Positions 38,824-52,959 of a stretch of DNA of 64,000 bases are shown piece after piece (position 1 is the first letter of the stretch; every line of letters begins with the position of its first letter). The notes beneath the pieces were generated by a model, which was given only the letters and a program-made list of their open reading frames with translations, had not been told where the DNA came from and did no database searches. The stretch is from contig NC_088301.1 in the NCBI RefSeq assembly GCF_032854445.1, positions 49,967,116 through 50,031,115 on the forward strand. The letters run 5' to 3'. The DNA comes from Liolophura sinensis (taxonomy: Eukaryota > Mollusca > Polyplacophora > Chitonida > Chitonidae). The translations under genes and the position numbers were made by a program.

Positions 38824-41093
38824 TCAAGCGTTGTCATCAAGACTATTTCCCCACAGCAAAATTTTCAGCTTCGGTTTAGATGACGTAACACAGTGCATTT
38901 TGAAACGAATGTCATCGACATCCATTGCGCAGCTAACGCTCTCACGTCCAAATCGGTTGTAACACAGTTTCAAGAGAGTAAGGGAATGGTTTCCAACAAG
39001 AGAGTCCAGCAATGTCACAAGACCGTCGTTGGTAATGCCGCACATGTTTAATCCTAAGCTCTGCAACGTTTTCGTTCGGCGAAGGATTTCAGAAAGTCGT
39101 TTAACACCTTGGTCTCCTAGAAAATTCACACTAAGGTCCAAGTGCTTAAGGGTAACATTCGTTACAAGAGTTTGTGCCAAATAAGCACACCCTTCGATCG
39201 TCATACCACAATTTTCCAAATTCAAGTCCTGAAGCCCAGGCGCCTTATTTACATTCTGACACATGATTTCTATTCCTCTATCCTTCACAAAATTTCGACT
39301 GAGATCTAGATCTGCAAGTGTTTGGTTCTCTTGAAGTGATTCAAAGATCAGACCACATCCTACCCACGTGATGTTGTTGTTCCGAAGTCGCAGTTTGGTA
39401 ATGCTGCAGTTTTTTGTAAGCATTTCTGCGATGTGGACACAACCTTCATCTCCTATGTCCACGAAACTCAAGTCAAGTTCTCTTAACACTGCATTTATCA
39501 TCAAACCATCACAGAGGTACTTGCATCCAACAGATTCGATGCCAGTCGACGAAATGTTCAACTGCCGTAAATTGGTGGATTTCCGTAACATGAATCCGAG
39601 GCGAGTGGCACCTTCGTTTTCAATACTGTTCAGTCTTACATCCAGAATACTCAGACCTGGATTGTTTTGAATTGCCAAACAAATATTTTCCATGTCATCA
39701 CCTGACAGCTGAGTTTTCCCTACCCTCAACTCGTGTATACAGTGATGCTTGTCAAGTACCGAGGCTAACGCCTTGGATCGTTCTCCATGCAAACTGTATC
39801 CAGATATGTATACAGACATCATGGGTAGATCTACTGTCCTGGGGTCCCTCACTGGCGAACAGTCTGAGAACGACCGTCCGGAAAGGCGGGAAGACTGCCT
39901 CTGGTACGTCTGCTCCCGCAAACTCTTACGAATTTCGTGCTTAACACGATCCAATTCCACTATAGGTTTTAGACTCATCGACGCCTTGTCATAAATACCA
40001 ATATCGAAGGATATGGTCTTTTCCTCCTCTAAAATAGGCTCACCAATGTCAACCGCTTCTTCTCGTACGTTGTACAGCAGGTCCGATATTGCCACCATGG
40101 CATCCAACATCACAGAGAGGCTATTGCAGTGTTCTGTCCGCCGGATTATATCACAGAATTCAAGGAACTGGCTATAGTCACACTTTGTCAAAGTTGCAAT
40201 CAGACTTTCACATATCAGTCGTCGATCAGGATGGCCGGTGAAGGCCTGTAAGTCGCCGGCCGTGATGACACCTGCTGAGTGAAGATCCTCTAAAATAACA
40301 GCAGGTTGCAGCGACTGACAAATGATCTCCTCGGCACACTGAAGAATCACCCTGTGCGGAGCTGACAAACTCGCCTCCTTTAAATCCACAGACCTTTTTC
40401 TGTTCCTCGTCAGCGAATACTTTTTGGAATTCAAATCTGGTGTAACAATCTTGATGCGTCCTGGGGAGACTCTAAGTCCCCCATTATGGTTTGCCATCCC
40501 GTTGCCATAATGGTTATGACTAAGCTTTTCAGTGTCATTTGTGTTCCCACTGGAAATGTTATTCGCCAAAATGGTCGAGTGGTCAATTTCGCCATTTACT
40601 TGACCCTCCAATGAAGTATCCATTTTAGGAGTACAACTCAAGTCAATGACTTCAGTGCTTTGTTCTGACTGATCTTTGACAGGAGGCGGATTGTTACAAA
40701 TCAAATCGTCAAAAACCTCATTGGTTTCTTTTGATGGAAAGCATCCCGAGTTCCTTGCAGAGGTGTCAACCAAAGAACCCCTTGGGGTGGAAATTGAAGA
40801 GGATCGAAAGAGGAATAGTCGCGGTGGTTTAGGAGGAGGCTTCAAACTCTGACTGCGTCTTAGTCCGACTTTATCGACCAAGTCTGGTAAACATTGTATT
40901 CTATCACATGGGGAATGTAAGTTGGTTTCTTCATGGCGAGCTTCTATAGTCGCCCAGGGTTCTGTTGGTATACTACCGCCTTTGCCAGACTTCAGTCGTC
41001 CTTGGGACGACTTACGGCCACTTCTACGCAACGAAAATCGGCGCCAAAACTTCCAAGGTGATCCTCTGGCGCTTATGCTGGAATCTTTGCTGT
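38824..41093 (-). CDS. CARD-like / leucine-rich-repeat protein, large terminal exon
   Basis: This is an uninterrupted frame of 755 codons ending in TGA (38824-38826). Its 5' edge is an acceptor (ATTTTTCAG; first exon base 41093) that enters in phase 1, so an upstream exon must exist. In order: a basic/aromatic start (WKFWRRFSLRRSGRK), a Ser-rich region with a proline SH3-ligand-like PPPKPPR, a disordered linker, then a helical block (about 40356-40095) with the hydrophobic spacing of a CARD (ILEDLHSAGVITAGDLQAF .. ESLIATL .. FLEFCDII). From about 39740 to 38860 it carries repeated 28-29-residue LRRs of the ribonuclease-inhibitor/NLR type (LRELDLSFVDIGDEG, LADLDLSRNFVKDRG, LKHLDLSVNFLGDQG). 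No NACHT ATPase motif (Walker A) is present. NLR-like innate signalling is plausible; CARD is assigned by pattern only and could be another death-fold. Confidence 0.85.
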
Positions 41094-43551
41094 CTGAAAA
41101 ATATAAAGTGATTACACAGCGTTACTCGAGTGTTTCATCAAAACCTAATTACCTGTAAAACTCACCTGACGTCCAAATATCTGCCAGTACAATTAACTGT
41201 GCAGAATTGAACAGAACTCACCTTTCATTTTATATACTTCACATATATACTTTCTCCATGAACAGATGTACAATGTTGTGCGAACGCAACATATTTAATG
41301 CCTATTTGTGTGATACCAATACAATCAGTCAATTTAACATGCACTGATTACCTTGGTGTCCAGAAATAAGCCAACGTCTGTACGGTAGTGATATCCCGCC
41401 TAGTCTTAACGACAGGTTGTCTACAATAACATACCTAGAACAATAGCACAGCTGAAGCCGACCCAAGCTGACATACAGATGTACCTGCCCTTGTATACAA
41501 ACTGATAACTCCAGTTTATGATGCGGTTAAATACCTTTATCAAACGATGCGCATCAGTGGTTTTACACCAAGGCTGAAGTAAATCGGGTAACCTTACAGT
41601 GTCGAGTAACGTTCTCTACAATGTCTGCTCGCATCTGAAGCCGACTGCATGGCCCCTACAGGTTTGAGTCTGTATGTACATATCCTGAATATATCTGAAT
41701 ATATAAGTTGGGTCCTGCCGGGAAAACATATCGTCGAGCTGCAGTATTTCCCGACATAATAACTGCTGTAGAAGGCAAACAGTGCTAATGTGACCGGCGA
41801 CCTTTAGCCACTTTGGTTGATGGGGAGTTTGGGACGCGGCGCATTTGGGTATACATGCTAGAGCTCTACAAACAGGCTTGTAACAAAATCACCGGCTTAT
41901 AACGTCTACAAAATTATTCTACCCTACTAAATTGGCGTGGAATGGGGTGACATTACACTGGGTGAGGATAGGTTAATGCTGGATACAAGCTTACGGCGTA
42001 TACACCACAAACCAACACCGACTTCATAACGTTAAACGCATAGGGAAGTAACCGAGCAACGTAAGGCATAATTAAAATTAAAGAAGACACTAATTTTCTT
42101 CTCATAAATGCAAATGTCAACCATATATGCTGTTACACATTCATATATGGCACAATCTATACAACTAATTTTATTTGCGTTTTACCTTAATGAAAAACAC
42201 TCTCCGTACTTTCCCAGCCTGAATTACCATAACCTAAAACATAACATTTTGGCTTACATATATTTATATTTTTGATGTGGCCTATAATATTCTTTTAGTG
42301 TGGGTTATAACTGATTGACTGTTTTGCTTTGACTTATCCCTAATTGCACGACATTACACATGTGTATTCAGAAACATCAGTTCAACGTTCAGGTGAAAAT
42401 GGCTTCCCCGCGATAGTTCGAGTCGTTCAGCAAGTCGTTCGTGGACGCTATAGTCCTGGTGTTGATTGTGGAACACAGCTGTTGCTTGCGGCGTGTTAAC
42501 CTCCCAGTATGATGCGGCCATATATCCGTCGTATACGTCGATAAATTTGCTCTCCCTTTTAATGTACTGGATAAAGATCCAAGTATATATAAACACTGAT
42601 TATGTCTGCTAAAACAGATGGTCAACTGTCTACAGCTGTATATGGGAAACAGCCATCGATGTCGAAACTAGCGCACATAAATTATGTATACGGTGAAAGT
42701 TGCTTTATGGTATCTAATCATTATCGGGCGAATAGCATATTATTTGGGGTTGTGATGGGAGATATACTTCTATTTCCGTTATCGCATAACATATGCGCAC
42801 AGCCACACAATTCTCTTGTGACTTGCATGTTAGCTGAATTAGATTCATGGGGTGGGGTTTAATGTGGCCTCTGGTCCTGGGAGATACAACGGTGTCAGTG
42901 GATGCGGCTTTTCCCATCGTTTGGTTTGTTAGAAGAACCGGTCTTCTGACCCTATCTTTCAGTTGTGCCTTAGCGCAAGCCAGGCCGTCTTGTGGTACTT
43001 AAGCGCTGGGGTATTATATGTGTATTATCAGGTAAACTGCTATGCCACAGGTACAATTAAGTTTGTTATAACATACTTTTTAGGCTTTTACTGTCTATGA
43101 TATGGTCTTTTATATTAAATGTGTGCCATTTGTACTGAACAGTTGATGGAACATGAATTTATGTGTTATATATTATAGGACAGGACTGGTGTTAACCTTT
43201 GACTGGCCAAACCCTTCACAAAAACCGGTTCCTGGTGCAGTGCATTATCCGTGACACTAACAGGATGCATGTTATTCCTGATAAGATATGCCATACGGTC
43301 AAATTTGATATTGAAGTCCGCCTGTTTTATACTGAGAATTCTCAGAAATCTCTTGCACTATTTATGAAACTATTGCAAACATCATTTCGAAAGGTGAAAA
43401 TTGGGATAGTGTATCCAAAAAAACGAATATAGAACGAGTATTGATAAAGCATTCATTATCACCCCTTTACCTCACCACCTCTTCATCCAAGCTTAACGAT
43501 GCATCCCTATCTACTTCATCCATATCTTGGTCATACCTATCTAGTCATCCC

Positions 43552-43753
43552 GCAGCCTCTCACCAACGCGGTCGCTGTGACTTCAAGTCCAGCCCATGCT
43601 GGCTTCCTCTCCGGCCGTACGTGGGAAGGTCTGCAGCAAAATGCGGATGGACGTGGGTTTCCACCGAGCTATGCCCGATTTCCTCCAACCATAATGCTGG
43701 CCGCCGCCACATAAGTGAAATATTCTTGAGTACCGCATAAAACACCAATCAAA

Positions 43754-43788
<35 letters not shown>
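43552..43788 (+). mobile_element. SINE family A, 5'-truncated, long (AAAT)n tail
   Basis: Starts CGCAGCCTCTCACCAACGCG, carries the B box and the full body, then ACCGCATAAAACACCAATC and about nine AAAT units (43749-43788). It lies in the presumed CARD-LRR intron. No clear target duplication is seen. Confidence 0.85.
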
Positions 43789-44103
43789 CGCCTATGATGT
43801 TCATGTCGTCTTGTCCATCCCATCCCCACCGTGTTAATTCACATCTCCTTCACTCCGCCTACAGTTCATCCCAATATCCATATCTATTTAGTATACCTAT
43901 CTCGATGATCCCTATCTAATTCATCTGTATATCTTGTTTATCCCTATCTAACGTAATTCTTTCTAGTTCGTCTCTATTTGTTCATCTCTATTTTCTTCAT
44001 GCTCTTTTTATTTATCAGAAAAGATCTGAGTCCTTTATTAAAGCTGCTGGGCATCTAAACCACGAACATACTTCATCGTTGAGTGCAACATAAACCCTTC
44101 TTA

Positions 44104-44350
44104 CCCCAAAGTCACAGTGCAGTACAACACACCCGTGTTGTTTCCCAGAGACAAGTCAAGTACAACACACTGTGACGCGCTGTGTCCTACACAATCGACC
44201 AAGACAGACCAAACGCCAATAGCCGTGAGCCAAACACACGACAGACTGAACTACGCCAGCGAAACTCCTTCCCCCTAAACAACTGGTGTAAGAAAGGCTG
44301 ATCGACGTATGTTCCTTCTATGCCCTCGCTGGGACAACACTATATACGGA
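44104..44350 (-). promoter_or_regulatory. Possible alternative promoter and first exon (leftward)
   Basis: On the - strand CCGTATATAGTG (44348-44337) resembles a TATA box. About 200 bases of GC-richer, ATG-poor sequence follow and end at a good donor (ACTTTGGG|GTAAGA near 44104). A 12-base direct repeat (AGTACAACACAC) occurs twice inside. Position and strand would suit an alternative leader for the CARD-LRR exon at 41093. Confidence 0.3.
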
Positions 44351-46519
44351 CACCTGTTCAGCAAGTAACGGCTAGAGTAGGCCTGCCTATATAGCTCGTT
44401 AATATCGTTCTCACTGGTCCAACACAGAACACTCAACGCTTATCAGACCAAATTAACGGCCCAGCCTTAGTCACGTCAAACGTGTCATACCTTTCAGTCA
44501 GTCCGCACATGTTGTGGCCGTAGTTGATCCATGGTAGTCCCGCTAGAATAAAGAACACTATTTTGCTTTGTGTTATCCAGCTCCTTCTCGAACAATTATC
44601 ATAAATCCATTGATATCTCATAAATTATACAAAGATGTGGTCACATTAACTTTGTATCAGATGAAACGGCTGTACGTTGAGTGAATACATATATAGACAT
44701 CAATGCCCCATACCACTGCACAATCGTATGACTTGACTACGATATAATGATGGGCTACACCATACGTGGAGGCTTATGGCCTAGGGGGACACGCGACAAT
44801 AGATAGTAATCTGAGTACGAGTGTTGCGATGCTAAATGACATCATTGAAAGTTAAGTCCCATTAGAGGATAATCCTGTATGCATCAACAGTACAGGGAGT
44901 CTACAGGCCTACTTAGACATAAAAGTCATGTAATATCATGTATATCAGCCCAATCGATATACAAGCCATTACTTCGCAAAACTTGACATGTTCCGAGCAC
45001 CGATATGCCAATGAATATATATAGTTTGCAAACAAAAACAAAAAAAACAGAAATACGAAGTTTTACTCAATATAATAAACAGCCAAGCAAAAACGCCTGA
45101 TTTCACAGAGTATCTCCGCCTTAGATATATACAATATTAATATACATCCATGAACACGTTAAGGAATACCTTGCATGTTACATGAGCAAGCTATGCGCGA
45201 AAATCTTGCAAGGATTTGGGATGAAACAAAAAGATTCCCTATAAATGAGGTGACGTTAATATGTTCCAATATCTATAGGAAATAAAGCCCGTCTGTTCTC
45301 GGTAATGGAATGAAGTGATTAAATTCAGGACTAATCCTGTATCGGATTTCTGCGATTGCTTTGCAAAAAATCCTTTTTTCATGCATAATTACAGCCGAGA
45401 TTTCATCAACCGATATCACGTGCACCAATATCAGAATGTCCTATTTTTTATTCGGATAAATACCAACTTTTAATCTTAGGTCTTACAATGCAGGAAAAAT
45501 CTGATGCTAATGAGAAGTATGTCTAGTCAATATAACTGACTGTATATGTCACAAAACTGCAGATTTCATTCCTTATCACAAGTACAGCGTTGTCACTTGT
45601 TATACGATAACTTAACCAAGCAATTTCACGCACTATGGCAAACACTGCATGTACTTTTGTGTGAAAAATCTGCTGGCCTCAGCTGATGTTAATCGCTGTA
45701 TCCTACTAATTAACCTTGTAAGAGAGAACAGTTCTGTTCTCAGCAAAGAAAATAGAGATCACGTCGGGTCATCTACTTTCTAACACAGCAGGGCTGAACT
45801 GTCGACCATCATTTCACCCCTCCATGTGGCGCAACAGCAACAAATGGCCCATTCACGGTTTAAGAAAGGCAGTGTTAAAAAGTGACGTATCCTTGGGAAT
45901 TGTTGAAAACCTCCCAACGACACATTTAGAGAGCCTTTCACGCCCTCAAAATAAACAGAACATGTGCTTGAAGTTGACAAGAAGGTTACATATGCAACAA
46001 CGCCAAATTCTCCCCGTCAAGTGAGTGAGGAAAAGTCATATAAAAAGTTAGTCGAAATGATGAAAATATGTGAATCATAACATACAAAAAGCGTTAACTA
46101 ATGTCTAAGTGCCAAAGCCTTTGCTAATGAGCACTGAGTCACGGATTCCTAAGGGTATAACATGCAGGAATATAATACACGTTTGTAAATCAAGATATTT
46201 CTCAGGGAGATCCATACATATTCATACTATGTATTAGTTTCTCTATTTATTCCACAAATTTGGAACAATATGTAACAGAAGCAAACAACAAGATTGCCTC
46301 GATTTTATTTAAAGCCTGTGTACATTACACTAATCTGTTATACAGACATAGGTTTATATAATATATATCCTTTCTCACGATGCAGTCCTCTGAATTACAA
46401 ACCACACACACGAGCGGGGTTGGCTGCAGTTCTTTCCAGTATTGACATTCAATCAATACCGTTCAATTAGATTCTGACTACAAGTGTATATTCACGAATT
46501 CGAGCAGTTTACTATTTGT

Positions 46520-46549
46520 CTATATATATAATATATATATATATATATA
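46520..46549. repeat. (TA)n microsatellite
   Basis: About 30 bases of alternating TA with one phase slip. Confidence 0.9.
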
Positions 46550-46579
46550 CATAAGCGGTTGGCCTTATTTGTCCATACC

Positions 46580-46860
46580 TTACCTTACAGAGCACCGCAG
46601 GTGTGCACGTATGTGTGTATAAGGATGGAGTGACACACTGATCACACGGGCCGGCGATCCGCCGAGAGCCTTCCACAGATCTAGAGCATCTACACAGTGT
46701 GTTGTGGACCTAGGGCGCCTTTAACCTGGTGTAACCTGACAGTGACCGACCGTACAGCCATGTAGAGTGAGTCAGCTAGAGGAAGAGGAGGAGGAATGGC
46801 CCGTGTATATAGCGCCTGGTTTACACTCACTGATCAATACTGCTGCATCCGCACCATACG
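46580..46860 (-). promoter_or_regulatory. Possible promoter-like block (leftward)
   Basis: A GC-richer island inside an AT-rich intron. On the - strand GGCGCTATATACACGG (about 46808-46823) is TATA-like. It is followed by a C/T-rich initiator-like tract (CTCCTCCTCTTCCTCTAG) and CpG-bearing sequence. No donor could be fixed. Confidence 0.2.
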
Positions 46861-47163
46861 ACAGGTGACGTAACTTCTAACCACAGACACTCGTCCATGC
46901 ACAACGGAGTGACTCGAGAAACATTAATAATTACGACCATTTTTATATAGACGGTAATCTAATGCTTTCCCACATGTTGCAGGCACATGTACATGTATGT
47001 ACTAGTTATCTCGCAGTTGTATATGGCAGTAATACAATTTGTGAAAGAAATGACGCATGCACGTTTGTATACACTGTCTCGTAAGTACGTATACAGGACG
47101 GCATGACATTTTGTGGAAAAGAGGCGCTTTTGCGGATATGTATTGGCCTACAAGACTTATTTA

Positions 47164-47226
<63 letters not shown>
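47164..47226. repeat. (TA)n microsatellite, about 31 units
   Basis: Uninterrupted alternating TA. Tyr/Ile open frames across it are artefacts. Confidence 0.97.
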
Positions 47227-47228
<2 letters not shown>

Positions 47229-47411
47229 AAATGACAGCCTATAGCTGATTGAAAAAAAGATGCATCCACGGATGTGTACACAATGTCTCGAAACTATACA
47301 GAGCAGTTTAAAAAGCTGCACATGCAGGTGCATGGACAAGCTTTTATCGTGTAACTACATAGAATATCATGAGAGTTCATTAAAAAATAACTCGTAACCA
47401 TGAAAAATAGA

Positions 47412-47434
47412 ATATATATATATATATATATATA
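47412..47434. repeat. (TA)n microsatellite, short
   Basis: About 11 TA units. Confidence 0.9.
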
Positions 47435-48109
47435 ATAACATGCTAACACCATGGCACCTTTGAAAGTGAGGCCCTCGCGTAATTTTAAATGTATATTTTT
47501 GTTAATTACGGGATTGTTCCTCATAGAGTTTTCCTAAATATTAGGAAACCATCACAACAAAAGGTCAATGTGACCCTTGTACACTATTACACTGCGTGTG
47601 GAGGTGTTTATTAGTTAATTAGTTACCTAATTACCAACCTACAAAGCGTGCTCTTACCCTTTGTCACACTTTAGTCACCACTTACACCAGACGTATAAGT
47701 GCAAAAAGAAATATTCGTAGGAGCTCATTTCAAGATCTGTGTACTATTTGAAAATCAACAGAACGCTCGCGTTAATATGACACGCATTTGGCTAAACTAA
47801 TGCATAACTAGGGTCTATTTAAGCATTTACACATTTGTGAACACTCTGAAAAGGTATTTTGTATTTCTTACCTGTGTTCCAAAAGTTAGAATATTTCCAC
47901 CTTAGACCTGAAGATCATCGTTTCACCCGTACAGGGTTCCGTGTCCAAGTTTCAACAGTATGCAATTGTCTAAGAACGCCACGGTGAAACGTCGTCCCAC
48001 TGCCACTTTTTATCCCCAATGCTGCTCCATCATAGCTATGTTTTCAAACCCTTAAGAAATTAGAGGCTAATAAAGGACTGTACCAATAATGCCACAAGTA
48101 ATTTAAGAC

Positions 48110-48308
48110 ATGTCCACACCTCTGCATGGTTGGCACCATTCCAGCACTGCACCCGTTTGGCCTTATACGCCTTACATGCCAATATATCGAGAACCCTATC
48201 AAACTGAACTGCATGGGGAATCCATGAACGAACATCAGCAATTGGTGCGTGCCACCTTCACAGGCTACAAACTATATCGTCCTTGTCCAGTACCAACATG
48301 CGCTCAGT
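48110..48308 (+). CDS. Candidate small + strand exon, unrecognised
   Basis: ATG at 48110 opens 66 codons (MSTPLHGWHHSSTAPVWPYT.. Pro/Tyr/His-rich) that end beside a consensus donor (GCGCTCA|GTGAGT) in phase 2. A strong acceptor (TCTTCTTCCTGCAG, exon from 49124) would continue the frame for about 13 codons to a TGA. GC is higher than in the flanks. It lies inside the presumed long intron of the leftward CARD-LRR gene. Confidence 0.3.
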
Positions 48309-51300
48309 GAGTAGCCCCTTGATATTTTATGCGCTTCTATTGCGGCTTAGGCTGAACTAAATCAATATCGGGAAATTAGATCAACACGTTGGTCGGAAAA
48401 GTCGAGTTGTTGCACGATGACCACAATCATCTGAATTGCAAGCCACTGACCGGTTTTAGATAGGGGTAACGTAGTTCCTCTTTCTTTAACATGGCCAGCA
48501 CGTAATAGCAGCTGACAGTAGCAAACGAGATTTATCACGCTCCTGTTGGAACTAATGCCCTTTGCATCAGGTGATGAAGCCTATAGACCATCATTCGAGG
48601 CCGCGTGGTTTCGGAAAAATTTAGTATTCAAGAAATAATTACCACAAAAATGAATATGCCAAATATGCCGTTAAGTCCGATAGCAATGCTAACAATGCTA
48701 ACTATGCACAAATTAATATCCTCGAAGATGCCTTTTGTCTACACCGTCGACAAGGCAATAGCTTTCGAAGTAATAGCATGATTTCTTGCTAAGTTATTGG
48801 CAAATCGTTCGTTGTCTCCTTCCAGCTGACTTCACCACACTGGCGTGAAATCATTTTCGAATTCCGGCTTTACTTTAAGCTCAGTGGTTGGAATCACTAA
48901 GCAAATTCTTGGTTATAGACCAGTGATCCCGTGATCCCTTGTCTGTTTGGGTCTCCGTAAGCTTACAGGAAATAGATTCTATACATTCGTATGGCAACCA
49001 TAATTAAAATGTATAATCAATGAAATGGCTCCTCAAAGCTATCAACATGAAAATATCAGCAATATACAAACGAACAAACAACATACAATCTTCCACAATA
49101 CACATCTAATCTTCTTCCTGCAGCAGCAAACAAGAGTTACCAGTTATACACACTCAAGTGTGAGCACACACATCTGCTGGTCCAGCGCCACACATGTCCG
49201 GAAGTTGTTCCCCAACGACCATTTTGCCCTTTAACAATCCTAGTGGTTACGATCGTGTGAACTATTGGTACAAGCCTGAGGTCGAACACTTAAACATGTA
49301 GGCAGGGGGCATAAAGTATAGGTCAGAAACTTTAAGAGGATTGGCACTCGCGGGCCAAGATGGTTCTCTAACAAAAGAATGGCGCGATCTCTCCTGGTAT
49401 ATGCATTTAATTATGTGAATTGAATCATAAAATCGTTTTGTTAGAGATCCACTATGGCCGTCATAGCATGTGCCATCGAAACCGAGGCCAATATTGAAAT
49501 TTAACATATTCAGGGCAAAACTTTTTATACACGACTTTGCCATGGTGACCAAAAGAAAAAGATGCATAAACGGAGATCTTTTACCTTACAGGGTCATACT
49601 GTTGGCATTGTCCATAGAGCCAATTCCATGCAAGTGAAACACAATAAAAATTGTCATGATTTTATCCGTAGAAAGCGAATAGGTATGTAGAAATCAATTA
49701 AACCATATTCCAACATCCACACCGTTTGTTCACTTGTTCAATAAAACTCACTTTTGGTTACGCATCGGGACTATCCCTTGCGAGTAACAACTTCCATATC
49801 ATCACACGCTTTCGCTTCACAACTCCCAAGAGATTCAACATTCAACAATCAACTTAGCTGACTCAGAAACGTCGAACGTCACACAATCTCAACGGGATTG
49901 AAATAGATAGTTATTGTTTCCTCGTCACCCACTTTTCGATTAATGTTTTGAGCGTGTAAAGCAGTATGTATGTTTAAACAGACTGCGTATCGTGTAAAAA
50001 ATCAGTGGCTGTAATATGGTATTTCATTATGTCAATGGGGACACCACGACGGTAAAACACACCACACTCCCTGATACACCAGTGCATGGCTCATCACCCA
50101 AATCGGTTATAAGTCAATCCTGAAATGACCTGTAATTGTTCTGATCATACTGTATGTAGTTTACAGGTTCATATATAGGCCAACAATAATGAACAATCCT
50201 TCAAAATTAAAATCAACCTCTCAAAACAACGGGTGACAAATACCGAACATATATTACGGAGGGCTTACACTTTTTATACAAGACAACATGTAAAAAGTTT
50301 TTTTTTTGCATACTAATCACTAAACATTTGAACTCATGTGCTCAAATAAACGTCCTCAAAGTATTCGATGTAGTAAAAGGTCGGGCACCTGTTCTCTTAC
50401 ATCTTGCCATGTCATACGAAAAGTATGCATGATGTGAATCCGCTATTAACTCGCTATACATCTAATGATTCCTGATTCAACTCCTGTCCTTTCAACGTTT
50501 CACACATGCACAAGTTCCATGGACTGGGCCTCTAATACAGTTCTTCAAGTACAGCAATTTAGAGGATGCACTCAAGATTACTCAATACACGGTGATGGTC
50601 AAAATGCCATCAGGCATTCAGGAAGCCAGGTCTTAAACATAAGAGCAAACATAAACAAATGAATCATGCTGTTCATCCTGTCGCGCTACGTTACAGAAGC
50701 AAAAGAGAAGCAAGCCCGAACCTCTAAGTGGCCTTAGGCTAATTCACTATAACGTCCTCGTGCCTTGATCATATATACTGAGGCCAATATCTCTCCATCG
50801 AGAACGAACAAATACGCCAGTGTCCGAAAATGTGACGCCGAGTAATGTGCACCATAACGATTCCTGTGCACATTCAACGCCCGGGGCATACCGAATCTGC
50901 ATATCGTTCGTCACGAAAAGGAGAAAAGCGACAATTCCTTCCAAAGTGTGCCTCTGAAGCCTGTATTACTACATACTGAGTTGTTCTGTGACTTGTTAAA
51001 CAGAAGCAAAACTGATTAAATTCTACCTACACGTCAACATGTGGCTAAACATGTGGTGTACTTTCGTTCTAGGTCAATTACGCCGATAAATGCTGTTCTG
51101 TTTTAAATTTACTCTAGTTTCTATCCCAGTTTCTAATCTAAATTTAACAGGTACCCACTTTTTAAGTAATACAAATTTAAGGCTAGTAATTGTAAGGCCT
51201 GTAATTCCAATTCAATGTTTGGCATCAAAGAACTCACAATGGCAATTCTGAATATACGAACCTAAAGTCTGGAAGTTATCCGTCTCAGCCAGGAATACAG

Positions 51301-52959
51301 ACATACGTTCTATAAACTACTGTATAACATACCCTTAAAGGATAACCCCCAAAAGCCAGGATACTAGATAGCTCTATACACATCACAGGTAACACAATCC
51401 GTTGTCATGGCGATGCCTTTTTCATTGTGTAATCATTCTTGGTTGATCAATAATGTGCAAGCATCTTGATGGCCTATTTGACAACATTCTTCGTGCAGTT
51501 TTGCCGATATTCTTGGCAATTCCATCACTCACACTATAACACGTATACATGTGTATTGCGACGGTTTCAGATTGCGTTTTGCGGCAGCGCTGACGCCGCC
51601 ATTTCACCCGCGCAAGATGCACAGATGCCACGAGTACCGTTTCCTTGGTAAATGGTCACACCTAATCGGTGAAATCCGTCCGCTTGACTGGTTTGATTAA
51701 CGTTTTATTCAAAGTGTTCATGTAAAAGCGTAAACAGTAACAACCTACACGCCCCTAACACCATCCATGGCTTAAGCAGTATTAGGTAATAAAATGCATT
51801 GATGGTGATTGTGCTTTAGTGGACATCACTGGTCTAGAAGTACTCAAAATGATGCGTTGTCATCATCGGTTGCATTAAGCATGCACAAGTCAGAGAATAC
51901 AGAAGATATATACTTCATGAAAATCAGTGTAGTACATTAGGAGTCGCCTGGACAAAGTCTGAGTCATCGTATCTAATGGGGTATGAATGGGGTATAAATT
52001 ACATGTATTGAAAATAATTACCCGACTGAAATTGTACCTAACCATGCACAAGTCAAGATGATAAGAATATACATGTATGGTCAGTCTCATCAAAATCGGT
52101 GGAGTAGTTTGAGAGGGCGAAATAGTGTCTAGTGACAGATGGACAGACAGGTGATTCCAGTATAACTCCTCCCACCACCCAAAACAACTATGATGCGCAA
52201 TTTAGGCAAAGCGATGTTTTGTATTTAGGTGTTAACATTACATTATTACTTTATGACATTCTTTCACAAACACAAACAAGCAGCCACATGCAGCTATTTG
52301 AGTTTAACTATACAGATGTTTTCCTTTACATGATTATATCGTTGAACAGGCTATAATGCTACTTACGCCCTAAATCCATGCAATCTTAACAGCATCGTTT
52401 AAGTCGTATTGTTCATCCTGTATCTGCCCAAAGACATACTTTACATGATGAAAACGAATTCTGTGCATTCCAACACATAGCAAATAATATCAAAACCCAT
52501 GTCCATGCTACAGAGTAGACCTATACGTCTGTCTGTGCGGTAAATGCCGTGAGTGTGCTCAGTGTTGGTTCTATGTTGTTTTTTTTTTTAAAAAGGGAAT
52601 ATTATGAGTGTCAGAAAAAGCATTCACCCTTATGCAAAGTACGGACGCCATCAATTACAGCCCCATTTCAGGATCCGCTGATACAGATTTCTGTCCATAA
52701 TAGGGACCACTACCATGCAAGTGGTATCTAAACACTCGAGAGCCCACTGGCGCCGATGCCTTACCGATATGGTGGCAACAGCATGATAAAAAGACTAACT
52801 TGCTTCCATCGATTCCTCAAATTGCATGATAAGGTAGAAATGAGTGAAGGAATGCTAAAGTCAGCAGGAATCGATGCAGTTACATCATTTCTCTTTTTTT
52901 GTATTGTTGGTTGAATTTGAAGCTGGACCTGTGACGTGAGTCATAGATCAAATCTGAAA

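Noticed and set aside
42354-42625. Overlapping - strand frames of 78-80 codons
   Set aside because: Their start codons are not convincing, both frames are equally open and no splice signals or family features support either.
49262-49567. 101-codon - strand frame with a hydrophobic start and a Lys-Arg
   Set aside because: It resembles a neuropeptide precursor only loosely; there is no repeat of a peptide and no clear signal-peptide cleavage.
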